From Lachnospiraceae bacterium (lineage in GTDB: Bacteria; Bacillota; Clostridia; Lachnospirales; Lachnospiraceae), in assembly GCA_910574185.1 (NCBI GenBank), contig CAJSZQ010000022.1:1-64000 (forward strand): DNA of 64,000 bases, written 5' to 3'. Below the pieces are notes generated by a model. It was not told the origin of the DNA. It searched no databases and saw only the letters and a list, made by a program, of their open reading frames with translations. Shown piece after piece: positions 1 through 8,570 of the stretch. Positions within the stretch are counted from its first letter, which is position 1. The number at the start of each line of letters is the position of its first letter. Made by a program: the position numbers and the translations under genes.

Positions 1-39
1 ATGATATTTTCAGTACAACTATATCTTGTATCTTATAGA

Positions 40-115
40 TGGCCCCCAAGCATTAAAATCAGGACGGATTTTGGGTGGCTCTCAAGCTTTAAATTGGTGG
101 CTCCCAAGCATTAGA
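40..115. repeat. Three degenerate direct repeat copies at the window start
   Basis: A motif close to TGGCTCCCAAGCATTAAAAT occurs three times, at about 40-58, 76-93 and 98-115. The first and third copies continue into similar tails (CAGGACGG and CAGACAGG). The last copy runs directly into the 5' end of the oxidoreductase gene, exactly where that gene lacks a start codon. This suggests that duplication or recombination rewrote the gene's 5' region. Confidence 0.6.
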
Positions 116-165
116 ATAATCAGACAGGAAAAGATTTACGGATAATTTGTGTAGGAATTGGAGAA

Positions 166-1158
166 ATGGGAAAAATCGGTGTTCAGACTCTTCTGGATCA
201 CAATATTTCTATCGTTGCCGCAGTTGATATCAATGAAGCAATCATTGGGAAAGATGTTGCCGAACATTCCGGTTATCCGGCCTGCGGCACTATCATTGAA
301 AAAGATTTAAAAGCCGCCATTGAGCGCACACATCCCAATGTGGCATATTTTGCTTCCGCTTCTGAACTGGAACTTTTAAAGGATGATTTTCTGCTGTGCG
401 CAAAACACAAAATCAATGTACTTACAACCGGCATTGAGCCTTATCTTCCCTGGCGGGCCGACCCTGCTCTGGCAGAAGAAATTGACGGCGTCTTTCAGGC
501 CAACGGCGTATCCCTCTTCGCTTCCGGCATCAACGACATCTTCTGGTCGGGTATTGGCATGGACTTAACCGGAGCGGCAAAAAGAATAGACGCTATTGAT
601 TTCAGCAACAAACTTCCCTTAGAAGGCATGGGCGCAGGCGTTGCCGAAGAATTTCAGATGAATCATGATCCAGAGGAATTTCGCCGGAAAATGTCCGCTG
701 CCGACTTAGCAAAGGATCCGTCTGTTGGAGGACCTCTTCTCAGCCTGTATGTCAACGCGGAAATCCTGGGACTTCATGTAACGGATACCCAAATAAACGT
801 AGAACCTCTCTGCGCCCCGGAAGACCTTCCCATGCCCCAGTGGAATATGACCATAGAAAAAGGGCGTATGCTGGGTCAGTCATTCAACATTGTCATGACA
901 ACCGAAGAACATATCAGCCTGACCACCAGCATGATTATCAAGGTTTTAGAAAAGGGTGAAAAACCTGGAACCACATGGACAATAAAAGGCGAACCCAGCC
1001 TGTCTGTTGAATTAGGCGATATTGCAGGCGAAATTACAACCGCATCCATCACCATTAACCGGATTCCAGATATCATCAACGCAAGACCAGGAATTATCAC
1101 ACTTGCTGACTTACGAACCCGTCCTGTTTACCGTCATGGCGAATGGGGGGAGTTCTAG
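166..1158 (+). CDS. NAD(P)-dependent oxidoreductase, 2,4-diaminopentanoate dehydrogenase-like; 5' end abnormal
   Basis: The protein resembles the dihydrodipicolinate-reductase/2,4-diaminopentanoate dehydrogenase group. It has an N-terminal Rossmann segment with AAVDINEAIIGKD near residues 18-30, followed by a mixed alpha/beta catalytic half. Those enzymes oxidise or reduce amino acid derivatives in the cytosol, but the substrate here is unknown. Starting at Met166 removes the nucleotide-binding glycine motif. The open frame continues upstream to a stop at 112-114 and encodes LRIICVGIGEMG, which is that motif, yet no ATG, GTG or TTG lies in this extension. The gene therefore either uses a rare ATT/ATA start at about 142-147, has lost its start, or is a decaying pseudogene. 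The MFS gene begins 6 bp downstream and is probably co-transcribed. Confidence 0.6.
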   Translation: MGKIGVQTLLDHNISIVAAVDINEAIIGKDVAEHSGYPACGTIIEKDLKAAIERTHPNVAYFASASELELLKDDFLLCAKHKINVLTTGIEPYLPWRADPALAEEIDGVFQANGVSLFASGINDIFWSGIGMDLTGAAKRIDAIDFSNKLPLEGMGAGVAEEFQMNHDPEEFRRKMSAADLAKDPSVGGPLLSLYVNAEILGLHVTDTQINVEPLCAPEDLPMPQWNMTIEKGRMLGQSFNIVMTTEEHISLTTSMIIKVLEKGEKPGTTWTIKGEPSLSVELGDIAGEITTASITINRIPDIINARPGIITLADLRTRPVYRHGEWGEF

Positions 1159-1164
1159 ATACTT

Positions 1165-2328
1165 ATGAAAAAATCAAATCGATTTTTATTAAAATTTACG
1201 CTGGTGTTATCCGCCTTCATGTGCCAGGCTGACCCGATGATTTTGCAGCCGAATCTCGGTTCCTTAGCGGAAGAATTTTCCACATTACAATATTCTGTTA
1301 TTACCATGATTATAACCGTATCCGCACTGTTTCTCGGAATTGCCGCTTTGATTTCCGGCTCTGTTGCGGCAAAAATCGGTAAGAAGAAGCTGCTTTTAAC
1401 CGGCTCGCTCCTATTTGGCTGCGGAGGATGTCTGACCAGTATTGCTCCGTCCTTTGCACTCATTATTCTGTGCAGAATACTTGAAGGCTTAGGCGCCGGT
1501 TTTGTCATTACCCTATCCATGACTCTGATTCCCGAACTTTTCCCCAATGAGAAGGAAAGTAATCAGATTCTTGGAGTGAATGCGGTTGCCACCGCACTCT
1601 GGGGAACTGTCCTTGGAACGGTCGCCGGATATTTAGGCGTGATTTCCTGGAAGTATGCCAACTTCCTATATCTAATCGGCTTTGTCATTCTGATATTCCA
1701 GTTGCTTGTCATTCCCTCTGACAACAAATTGCGGCAGCATACGCCTGCAGTGCCTGGGGGAAAGGTAACTGCTTCGGCATACAGCGTTGCCATTCTGGCC
1801 TTCCTGTTTGCGGTAATATCAACCATATTTATGACCAGTGTAGCTGCATTTATTATCGATGCAGGACTGGGCGATTCCTCGCAGGCAGGCGTAACCGTAT
1901 CAGCTATGACCGTTGGCTCCTTCCTGATTGGCCTTGCATTTGCCAAATTATTTGAATCCCTAAAGACCCTGACTCCGGTGGTTTCCTATGTCGCTATGGC
2001 AATCGGCGTTATTCTTCCGGTGCTGATGCCTTCTTACTTCATTGCATGCGCAGGGGCATTCATCTTCGGTATGGGCTATGGGACCTACTTCCCATATATC
2101 AATGCAGAGGCAATCCGCATCTCGCCGCCGGAAAGTACTGACGCCAATATGTCTCTGATTAATGGAGCATACTACATCGGCATGTTTGCTTCTTCCTTCC
2201 TGATGGCTGGAATTGGCTCCCTCTTCCATAACCAGACGGCAATGTTCTATTATAAATTTATGGCTGTCGTCTTTACCTTGTTTGTAATTTACTACCTGAT
2301 TCAAGCGGCAAAAGAACGAAAAAAATAA
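1165..2328 (+). CDS. Major facilitator superfamily transporter
   Basis: This 387-residue inner-membrane protein has about twelve hydrophobic segments. It carries the MFS loop 2-3 signature in diverged form (SGSVAAKIGKKK near residue 65) and the RILEGLGAG segment typical of helix 4 in drug and metabolite exporters of this superfamily. It starts only 6 bp after the oxidoreductase stop, behind a GGGGGGAG sequence, so the two are probably one operon; it may move the substrate or product of that enzyme. The length is normal for a 12-helix MFS protein. The substrate cannot be read from the sequence. Confidence 0.85.
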   Translation: MKKSNRFLLKFTLVLSAFMCQADPMILQPNLGSLAEEFSTLQYSVITMIITVSALFLGIAALISGSVAAKIGKKKLLLTGSLLFGCGGCLTSIAPSFALIILCRILEGLGAGFVITLSMTLIPELFPNEKESNQILGVNAVATALWGTVLGTVAGYLGVISWKYANFLYLIGFVILIFQLLVIPSDNKLRQHTPAVPGGKVTASAYSVAILAFLFAVISTIFMTSVAAFIIDAGLGDSSQAGVTVSAMTVGSFLIGLAFAKLFESLKTLTPVVSYVAMAIGVILPVLMPSYFIACAGAFIFGMGYGTYFPYINAEAIRISPPESTDANMSLINGAYYIGMFASSFLMAGIGSLFHNQTAMFYYKFMAVVFTLFVIYYLIQAAKERKK

Positions 2329-2339
2329 AAGAAATTACA

Positions 2340-2490
2340 GTATCTGTACAGTTCAGCCTTCCGGCTTCACTGTTACGAAATCCGCCCATTTTAAAGTTTG
2401 CCTACGGCAAAGGGGCGGATTCCTGGCTACTCAGGTTCATTGGCTGCTAACTGCGCAGCAAGTGCGCAGTTGCAGGCTGAACTGTTACCA
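2340..2490. repeat. Intergenic inverted repeat with dispersed 39-bp block
   Basis: The left side reads CAGTATCTGTACAGTTCAGCC and the right side reads GGCTGAACTGTTACCAGTATC, forming inverted ends. The segment at 2450-2488 is the reverse complement of 18676-18714 (39 bp). This places it in the same repeat population as the other GTTAC/GTAAC elements of the window. No coding function is seen. Confidence 0.65.
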
Positions 2491-2517
2491 GTATCTATCC
2501 GGCTTTTCCGGAAAACC

Positions 2518-2567
2518 TTGACATTCATCCGAAATCGGACTATACTATTAAACGTCCGATTTCGGAT
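2518..2567 (+). promoter_or_regulatory. Promoter with paired MarR-type operators
   Basis: TTGACA (2518-2523), a 17-bp spacer and TATACT (2541-2546) form a near-consensus sigma-A promoter. Two 14-bp arms, at 2527-2540 and 2554-2567, are exact inverted repeats of each other. Each contains its own palindrome (TCCGAAATCGGA and TCCGATTTCGGA). One lies in the spacer and the other at the expected transcription start. This fits autorepression by the MarR protein encoded immediately downstream. Confidence 0.75.
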
Positions 2568-2619
2568 TTTTTATAGGTATATTTGCAGTTAAATTATGAG
2601 AAAAATGGAGAAAAAACTT

Positions 2620-3063
2620 ATGGAATATGTGGAAAAGCTATTTGAATACAACGAAATCATTAAGGAAAACGATGAAGTCTACCGCTGTTTGGCTAAAAGT
2701 TTCGGCATGTCAGAATGTACATTTTGGATTCTCTACTCTCTGCGCACTGCGCCTGCTCCCATGACTCAGAGCGAGCTGTGTAAGTTACTCTACGAACCAA
2801 AGCAAACTGTCAATTCTGCCCTCAAGAAACTGGAAACAGAAGGTTATCTGACTCTTACGCAGGGAAGCGACCGTCGCTCTAAAGTAATAGCACTTACCCA
2901 AAAGGGAAGCGCCCTCGCCGGAAGAAGCGCGGACCGGGTTATTTCTGCTGAAGAACACGCCATACTCTCCCTGAGCGAAGCTGAACAAAATATGTTTATC
3001 TCTCTATTTCGCAAATATACCAATGCATTCAAAATCCAGATAAAGGAGATGAAAGAAACATGA
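2620..3063 (+). CDS. MarR family transcriptional regulator
   Basis: This 147-residue winged-helix regulator has the MarR layout: helical dimerisation segments at both ends and a central DNA-binding region (MTQSELCKLL, then a recognition helix QTVNSALKKLE, then the wing GSDRRSKVIALT). An in-frame ATG at 2596 has no ribosome binding site. ATG 2620 follows GGAG by 9 bp and is preferred. The stop overlaps the start of the MATE transporter gene (ATGA), a sign of translational coupling. It probably senses a toxic compound and represses its own promoter through the paired palindromes at 2527-2567. Confidence 0.88.
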   Translation: MEYVEKLFEYNEIIKENDEVYRCLAKSFGMSECTFWILYSLRTAPAPMTQSELCKLLYEPKQTVNSALKKLETEGYLTLTQGSDRRSKVIALTQKGSALAGRSADRVISAEEHAILSLSEAEQNMFISLFRKYTNAFKIQIKEMKET

Positions 3064-4388
3064 AAATACAATTATCAGACCATTTTACTTACCAGAAATT
3101 ACTTCGCTTTGTATTTCCAACAATGATTATGATGATTTTCACCTCCATCTACGGAGTAATTGACGGACTATTTGTCTCCAACTTTGTTGGAAAAACTCCC
3201 TTTGCCGCCCTGAATCTGGTTATGCCTTTCGTCATGATTCTCGGCGGTATGGGCTTTATGATTGGAACCGGAGGAAGCGCTCTTGTGGCTATGGAGCTTG
3301 GCTGTGGCAAAAAAGAAAAGGCATGCCAGACATTTACGATACTGATTATTTTTACCGTAATTCTGGGAATGATTCTCAGTGTCGCAGGCATGCTGTTGAT
3401 TCGACCAGTGTCAGTATTCTTAGGAGCCACCCCGGAGATGCTCCCTGACTGCGTATTATACGGACGAATTACAATCGCATTTACCGGCGCTTTTATGTTG
3501 CAGAATGTATTCCAGAGCTTTCTCGCGGCGGCAGAGAAACCGAAGCTCGGACTCGCCATTACTGTAATTGCCGGCATTACCAACGCCATACTAGACGCTG
3601 TTTTTATCGTAGGTTTTGGCTGGGGACTAGCCGGAGCGGCTCTTGCCACTGGCATTGGAGAGTGCGTGGGCGGCTTGCTTCCATTGATTTACTTTTCAAG
3701 ACCTAATTCCAGCCTTCTGCGTCTGACTTCCGCAAAGCTTGAACTACGGCCAATCTTGAAAACCTGCGCCAACGGCTCATCCGAGGTCATGTCCAGCGTT
3801 TCCTCTTCCACCGTAAGTATGCTGTATAACTTCCAGCTTCTCAAGCTGATTGGAGAAAACGGCGTTTCTGCCTACGGCGTGCTGATGTATGTGCAATTTA
3901 TATTTATCGCCATATCCATTGGCTATTCTATCGGCAGCGCTCCGATTATCAGCTATCACTTCGGCGCGGGAAACCATGAAGAATTAAGGAATATGCTCCG
4001 CAAAAGCATGCTGCTGATGCTTGGCTCCGGCGTCCTCTTAACCTGCCTGGCCATCCTCCTCTCTGCTCCGCTGGCGAAAATATTCGTGGGCTATGACGCA
4101 GAATTATACCGCCTGACCACACACGCTTTCCACTTGTTTGCATTTTCCTTTCTGCTTTCAGGCTTTAATCTCTTCACATCCGGATTTTTCACCGCATTAA
4201 ATAACGGTGGAATCTCGGCCGCTGTCTCCTTCCTGCGGGCTTTGGTATTTCAGGCCCTATCAGTATTGATTCTGCCTGTATTCCTGGGTGTGGACGGCGT
4301 CTGGCTGGCAATCACCGTCGCGGAAGTGTGTGCCTGCGTCCTATCCATAAGTTTTCTCGCCGTCAAAAGAAAAACCTATCATTATTAA
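3060..4388 (+). CDS. MATE family multidrug/cation antiporter
   Basis: The 442-residue membrane protein has twelve hydrophobic segments in two homologous halves. The start of each half has a MATE-type signature (YGVIDGLFVSNFVG near residue 26, YSIGSAPIISYHFGAG near residue 285). Family members export drugs or metabolites in exchange for sodium or protons. The ATG overlaps the TGA of the MarR gene and is preceded by AAAGGAGATG. Expression is therefore probably linked to the MarR protein and released when that repressor binds a ligand. Confidence 0.9.
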   Translation: MKIQLSDHFTYQKLLRFVFPTMIMMIFTSIYGVIDGLFVSNFVGKTPFAALNLVMPFVMILGGMGFMIGTGGSALVAMELGCGKKEKACQTFTILIIFTVILGMILSVAGMLLIRPVSVFLGATPEMLPDCVLYGRITIAFTGAFMLQNVFQSFLAAAEKPKLGLAITVIAGITNAILDAVFIVGFGWGLAGAALATGIGECVGGLLPLIYFSRPNSSLLRLTSAKLELRPILKTCANGSSEVMSSVSSSTVSMLYNFQLLKLIGENGVSAYGVLMYVQFIFIAISIGYSIGSAPIISYHFGAGNHEELRNMLRKSMLLMLGSGVLLTCLAILLSAPLAKIFVGYDAELYRLTTHAFHLFAFSFLLSGFNLFTSGFFTALNNGGISAAVSFLRALVFQALSVLILPVFLGVDGVWLAITVAEVCACVLSISFLAVKRKTYHY

Positions 4389-4458
4389 TAATTTGAATCA
4401 GAAACTTTGCGAATAGGAACACCTAAAATGCAGGATTGAATGACTTTCTGCGAATGCG

Positions 4459-4487
4459 TTGCTTTGGCTGCATTACTATGCTATACT
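4459..4487 (+). promoter_or_regulatory. Candidate promoter of the amidohydrolase gene
   Basis: TTGCTT (4459-4464), a 17-bp spacer and TATACT (4482-4487) lie about 80 bp before the amidohydrolase start. A second TTGACA at about 4491 has no well-spaced -10 box. Confidence 0.45.
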
Positions 4488-4569
4488 CGATTTGACATAG
4501 AGCAATAGATAATCAATTTTATATTTATTCAGATGTTTCAATACAAATAAGACAAAGAGGATTTTATAT

Positions 4570-5550
4570 ATGATTGACGCTCATATTCATTTTTCCCAGT
4601 CTATGGGAGCAGAACGCTTAAAAGAAATCATAAAAGAAATGGAATTGGAAGCAATTGCACTGCTCTGTATTCCCAAAGGCGGCGCTGTTCCTGTCGAGGA
4701 AGATGCGTTTGCATTCCGCAGTTCTTGTGATATACCTGTATATATTTTCGGGGGACTGAGCCGCAGTATTTACAGACAGGGAATGTCCGTACCGGAATTT
4801 GCTGCCAATGCCGACGCAGAACTTTCCAGACTTCTGGCGCTTGGCTGTACGGGAATCAAGATGTTAGAAGGGAAACCGGACGTACGCAAAGCTTTCGCTG
4901 TTCCTGATTTTGATTCTGAATTTTATGATTTATTTTTTAACCGTCTGGAACGGGAGCAAATCCCTCTGATTTTTCATGTCAACGACCCAGAAGAATTTTG
5001 GGACAGCGAACATGTTGCAGACTATGTCAAAAAAGCTGGCTGGTTTTATGACAGTACATTCATAAATAACGAAGAACAGTATGCTCAAATTTTGAGGCTG
5101 TTAGCAAACCATCCCAACTTGAAAGTATTGTTTCCCCACTTTTTCTTCTTATCGAATCGCCTGGAACGATTAGCAGAGATATTAGAGCGTTATCCAAACG
5201 TACGGATTGACCTTACGCCAGGCATTGAACTTTACTATAATCTTTCTTCTCAGCAAGAGACTGCAAAGCAATTTATCAATCGCTATCAGAAGCGGATTAT
5301 TTACGGGACCGATATAGGAGCCAGAACCTTGATTCGCACAGACGACGTATTGCTCTCGTTAGAAGAATGCCGCTCCAGAGTCAGTCTTATCCGTAACTTT
5401 CTTGAGACCAGGGGCGATTATCTCCTAACCGAAGACGGATATTATGTTGTAGAACGAAAGCCCACAGTTATGCATGGACTGGGGCTTTCGGATGATGTGT
5501 TAGAGAATATATACCGGCAGAATTTTTTGGACTTTATCCGTAAGAATTAA
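4570..5550 (+). CDS. Amidohydrolase family protein (TIM-barrel metal-dependent hydrolase)
   Basis: The 326-residue protein begins with the metal-binding HxH pattern (MIDAHIHF). It has further likely ligands in LIFHVNDP (residue ~137), LFPHFFF (~186) and YGTDIG (~249), the usual strand-end positions of the amidohydrolase_2 barrel. Such enzymes hydrolyse or decarboxylate small amides and acids in the cytosol; the substrate is unknown. The ATG follows AGAGGA. The gene is monocistronic, with its own candidate promoter, and faces the class II aldolase operon across a bidirectional terminator. Confidence 0.8.
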   Translation: MIDAHIHFSQSMGAERLKEIIKEMELEAIALLCIPKGGAVPVEEDAFAFRSSCDIPVYIFGGLSRSIYRQGMSVPEFAANADAELSRLLALGCTGIKMLEGKPDVRKAFAVPDFDSEFYDLFFNRLEREQIPLIFHVNDPEEFWDSEHVADYVKKAGWFYDSTFINNEEQYAQILRLLANHPNLKVLFPHFFFLSNRLERLAEILERYPNVRIDLTPGIELYYNLSSQQETAKQFINRYQKRIIYGTDIGARTLIRTDDVLLSLEECRSRVSLIRNFLETRGDYLLTEDGYYVVERKPTVMHGLGLSDDVLENIYRQNFLDFIRKN

Positions 5551-5626
5551 GCTGCACACTGACAGTATTGCGACGGCTGCGGCAAAATGCAGCGAACTTT
5601 TTATATATGGAAACAGACAAACGAAA

Positions 5627-5669
5627 ATACAGGACTGCCCCCCTGCACACAAACCGGGCAATCCTGTAT
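5627..5669. terminator. Bidirectional terminator between convergent genes
   Basis: ATACAGGA..GCCC pairs with GGGC..TCCTGTAT. A-rich and T-rich flanks on the two sides serve both the amidohydrolase (+) and the aldolase operon (-). Confidence 0.7.
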
Positions 5670-5679
5670 TTCCTGTATC

Positions 5680-6348
5680 TTAGCTCAATTCTTTCGGCAT
5701 CGCCGGCGTTCCCTGTCCGTAATGACGGAATATCTCCACCGCCCGCTCGACCTGCTCCGGATTCAGCTCCGGTACTTCCTTATCCATGCTGTACGCTATG
5801 GAATAAGTTTTTGCCGCCTCCTCTAAATACACACATGCACAAAGCGCCTGCTTCAAGCAATCCCCTACGCTCACCACGCCATGGTGCTTTAAAATTACAG
5901 CCAATCTGTCCCCAATATTCTCTACGACCTCAACGCCCATCTGCATGCTGGCCGCCGATGAGTAAGGACAAACCTTTACGCTTCCTCTCGTCGCATTGGC
6001 CAAAGTGGTCAGATTGCAGGGAATCTCATCTGTAATCAGTCCGGCGCCTGTCGCATAAGGCTGATGCGTATGAATCACTGCATTCACCTTTGGCATATGC
6101 TTTAAGATGTAGAGAAGCGCTACTGTATCCACAGACGGCTTCCGTTCACCCTCAATAATATTGCCCTCTATATCCATTACCAGAACATCTTCCGGTACCA
6201 TATCTTCATAAATCATACCCGACGGCGTTACCAGAATTTCCCCTGAAGGCATACGGAGCGTAACATTTCCTCCAGACAATGCAATCAGCCCGTAACGGTC
6301 CATCTTCTTTCCTGCTTCAATGATATCTTTCTTTTCCTGTTCAAACAT
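5680..6348 (-). CDS. Class II aldolase/adducin family protein
   Basis: The 222-residue enzyme resembles L-fuculose-1-phosphate aldolase and the related 3-oxo-tetronate-4-phosphate decarboxylases. Zinc ligands are visible in VIHTHQPYA (two His, near residues 92-94) and in ILKHHGVVSVG (near 155). The phosphate-binding SGGNVT segment lies near residue 25 and TPSGM near 42. It is the last gene of the PTS operon, 31 bp after the membrane-protein gene and behind AAAGGAG. It may cleave the sugar phosphate made by the PTS. Alternatively it could supply the decarboxylation step missing from the four-carbon acid operon at 27-34 kb. The exact reaction cannot be decided from sequence. Confidence 0.85.
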   Translation of the reverse strand: MFEQEKKDIIEAGKKMDRYGLIALSGGNVTLRMPSGEILVTPSGMIYEDMVPEDVLVMDIEGNIIEGERKPSVDTVALLYILKHMPKVNAVIHTHQPYATGAGLITDEIPCNLTTLANATRGSVKVCPYSSAASMQMGVEVVENIGDRLAVILKHHGVVSVGDCLKQALCACVYLEEAAKTYSIAYSMDKEVPELNPEQVERAVEIFRHYGQGTPAMPKELS

Positions 6349-6379
6349 AATCTTTACTTCTCCTTTATATCCAGATATA

Positions 6380-7015
6380 CTATCTCTTTTTCAATGTATT
6401 TTTCTGAATCTGTTTCGCAAGCTGCTTTTGTGCCTTCGCATGCTGCTTCCGGTCATATTTCTGCTTCTTTCGTTTCTTCGCTTCGATACTTCCCTGAACA
6501 GCCATTGCCTTCAGTCCCTGAGGATCAACCTCAATCTCTTTCTCGAATAAAAATTTAAACAGCTTTTCCCCTTCACTGTAATAGTAACAGTTCACCCAGT
6601 AACGGCCCCGAAATATCCCAGCCTCGTTAACCCGCACAAACATCTTCGTACCAGATGCAAGAGGCTTACACCGGAATTTACGAATCTCTGTCCAATCATA
6701 ATGATGAGATTTCTTATATGCGGAAAAAGTTATCCCTTTCTCATCAACTTCAACCTTAGACGGATTGGCAATAGAAACAAAAGTCTCCCACACAAAATAT
6801 CCGGAAACTACTGCAGCTCCTACCCAGAGAAGCGGATTCTCCCCTGTCACAAACTGAAAAATCGAATATAAAAAAATAAACGCACAAAAACCAGCCGTTA
6901 CTGTTATTTTTCTGAAATATACATTGGAATCATATTCATACGTATGCAAACCCTGTTCTCCTTTCGCCAACGCCTTACCGTATCTTATTCCTGACAATCC
7001 GGTTATATACGTCAT
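6380..7015 (-). CDS. Unknown membrane protein with two TM segments and a PH-like cytosolic domain
   Basis: The protein is about 211 residues from ATG 7015. Two adjacent hydrophobic segments (residues ~38-58 and ~62-80) are followed by a beta-rich stretch (VEVDEKGITFSAYKKS..YDWTEIRKFRCK) that resembles YcxB-like or PH-like bacterial domains. The C-terminal tail is very Lys/Gln rich. The open frame extends to 7114, but that extension crosses a stable hairpin at 7048-7078 and has no ribosome binding site, so the shorter start is preferred. It sits between the PTS IIC gene and the aldolase gene, so it may be carried in their transcript. Its role is not known. Confidence 0.65.
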   Translation of the reverse strand: MTYITGLSGIRYGKALAKGEQGLHTYEYDSNVYFRKITVTAGFCAFIFLYSIFQFVTGENPLLWVGAAVVSGYFVWETFVSIANPSKVEVDEKGITFSAYKKSHHYDWTEIRKFRCKPLASGTKMFVRVNEAGIFRGRYWVNCYYYSEGEKLFKFLFEKEIEVDPQGLKAMAVQGSIEAKKRKKQKYDRKQHAKAQKQLAKQIQKNTLKKR

Positions 7016-7047
7016 AATCGTATTATGCAAAATGCTCTTTAATCTGA

Positions 7048-7078
7048 CAGGCACCCTTTTTCTAAAAAAGGATGCCTG
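7048..7078. other. Stem-loop downstream of the PTS IIC gene
   Basis: CAGGCACCCTTTTT and AAAAAGGATGCCTG form a strong imperfect hairpin 65 bp past the IIC stop. No T-tract follows on the minus strand, so it is more likely a processing or 3'-stabilising structure than an intrinsic terminator. Confidence 0.5.
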
Positions 7079-7142
7079 CCGAACATCGAATCTTCCACAA
7101 ATTGTGACGCACATCTGTCAGAAAATAATTTTCAGATACAAT

Positions 7143-8504
7143 CTAACCGGCCGCATGCATCTCTGCTGCTTCCTTCAAAATTTTCTTTCTGTTTACCAGC
7201 GCCAGACCAATGGCAATCACGCCCACAACCGCAATACCAACAAACGGATTAATCCAGTTTAATCTGGTAATTGCCCACGTCAGCGGATTAGCGCCGTCAC
7301 AGATACTTGAAATCGCCGTTGCGGAACCCATATCAAAACCGGCCGCCTCTGCCGCTGGAGTAATCCACTGTGACAAATCTGTCGCAATGTAAAGACCTGC
7401 CGCAAGTGTGACAATACCAATAATCAGCGCGCGGAAACCATTTCCTTTAACCACTGGCGTAATCAGTACGAACATCCATGGGATAACCGCCAAATCGGCA
7501 AACGGCATTACCTGGTTGCCAGGAAGCAATACTGCTAAAAATACGGTAATCGGAACCAGAACCAACGCTACAGAAAGAGTCATCGGGTGTCCAACACCAA
7601 CTGCCGAGTCAAGACCAATGTAAATCTTACCGCGGTTAGAGAATTTCTTCTCAATAAACTCAGAAGCCGCGTCAGATACAGGAATCAGACCTTCCATCAA
7701 AAGAGCTGCCATCTTCGGAATCAATACCAGAACTGCCCCAAGATTGATACCAAGCTGTAAGATTGCCGGGATATCATAGCCCGCTACAGCGCCGATGACA
7801 ATTCCAAGTACGGTACCAACAAGAATTGGCTCGCCAAATACGCCAAATCTCTTCTGCATTTTTTCAATGTCAAAATTAATCTTATTCACTCCTGGAATCT
7901 TATCCAGAATCCAGTTAAACAGCATAGCAATCGGCGCATAAGCCGTTGTAAAACCATGGGGAAGAGATACGCCCGGAAGTCCCAGTGTTTCCTCTACTCC
8001 GCTTGCGGTCCAGTCGCCAAGAACCATAATGATTACCATGTTCAGGATTGCTGCGATTACACCATAGAACTGATTGCCGGTTACTACTGCTACCAGAGCT
8101 CCGGTAAATGCAAAATGCCAGTAATCCCAGATATCCACGTCTACGGTCTGCGTGGTATTTGTCAAAAGCATAACAATGTTAACTGCCAGACAAACCGGAA
8201 TAATAATCGTACCAACCGTTGAGGCAAATGCAATCTGAGCCGCCGCCGGCCATCCTACGTCAATAACGGAAAGGCTTAAGCCAAAACGCTCCGCCATCTG
8301 TGTTACGGCTGGCGCAAGATTATTACCCATCAGTCCTGTTACAAGATTCAATCCAATAAAACCAATACCTACGGTTAAGCCTGCACGAAGAGACTTACCA
8401 AATCCAGCGCCCAGGATAACTCCCATGATACAGATAATAATCGGCATCATTACGGTAGCTCCCAGGTCATTTATATACTGGAAAAAACCCAAGAAATAAT
8501 TCAT
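7143..8504 (-). CDS. gatC: PTS galactitol-family transporter, EIIC component
   Basis: The 453-residue polytopic membrane protein starts with the GatC-type N-terminus (FLGFFQYINDLGATVMMPI) and contains the family's DSAVGVGHPMT segment. It forms the sugar channel of the phosphotransferase system and works with the separate IIB and IIA proteins encoded just upstream. IIC genes of this family serve galactitol, galactonate-like acids or pentitols, so the substrate is not certain. No galactitol-1-phosphate dehydrogenase or tagatose aldolase is nearby. The ATG is preceded by AAGGAG. Confidence 0.88.
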   Translation of the reverse strand: MNYFLGFFQYINDLGATVMMPIIICIMGVILGAGFGKSLRAGLTVGIGFIGLNLVTGLMGNNLAPAVTQMAERFGLSLSVIDVGWPAAAQIAFASTVGTIIIPVCLAVNIVMLLTNTTQTVDVDIWDYWHFAFTGALVAVVTGNQFYGVIAAILNMVIIMVLGDWTASGVEETLGLPGVSLPHGFTTAYAPIAMLFNWILDKIPGVNKINFDIEKMQKRFGVFGEPILVGTVLGIVIGAVAGYDIPAILQLGINLGAVLVLIPKMAALLMEGLIPVSDAASEFIEKKFSNRGKIYIGLDSAVGVGHPMTLSVALVLVPITVFLAVLLPGNQVMPFADLAVIPWMFVLITPVVKGNGFRALIIGIVTLAAGLYIATDLSQWITPAAEAAGFDMGSATAISSICDGANPLTWAITRLNWINPFVGIAVVGVIAIGLALVNRKKILKEAAEMHAAG

Positions 8505-8570
8505 AACTTTATTCTCCTTCCTTTTCAGTCGCGTAAATCCACCATTGTTTCATCATGAGTCAGTCAGCCG

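Noticed and set aside
2398-2592. 64-codon plus-strand frame before the MarR gene
   Set aside because: It lies in the repeat and promoter region, with no ribosome site and no homology by eye.
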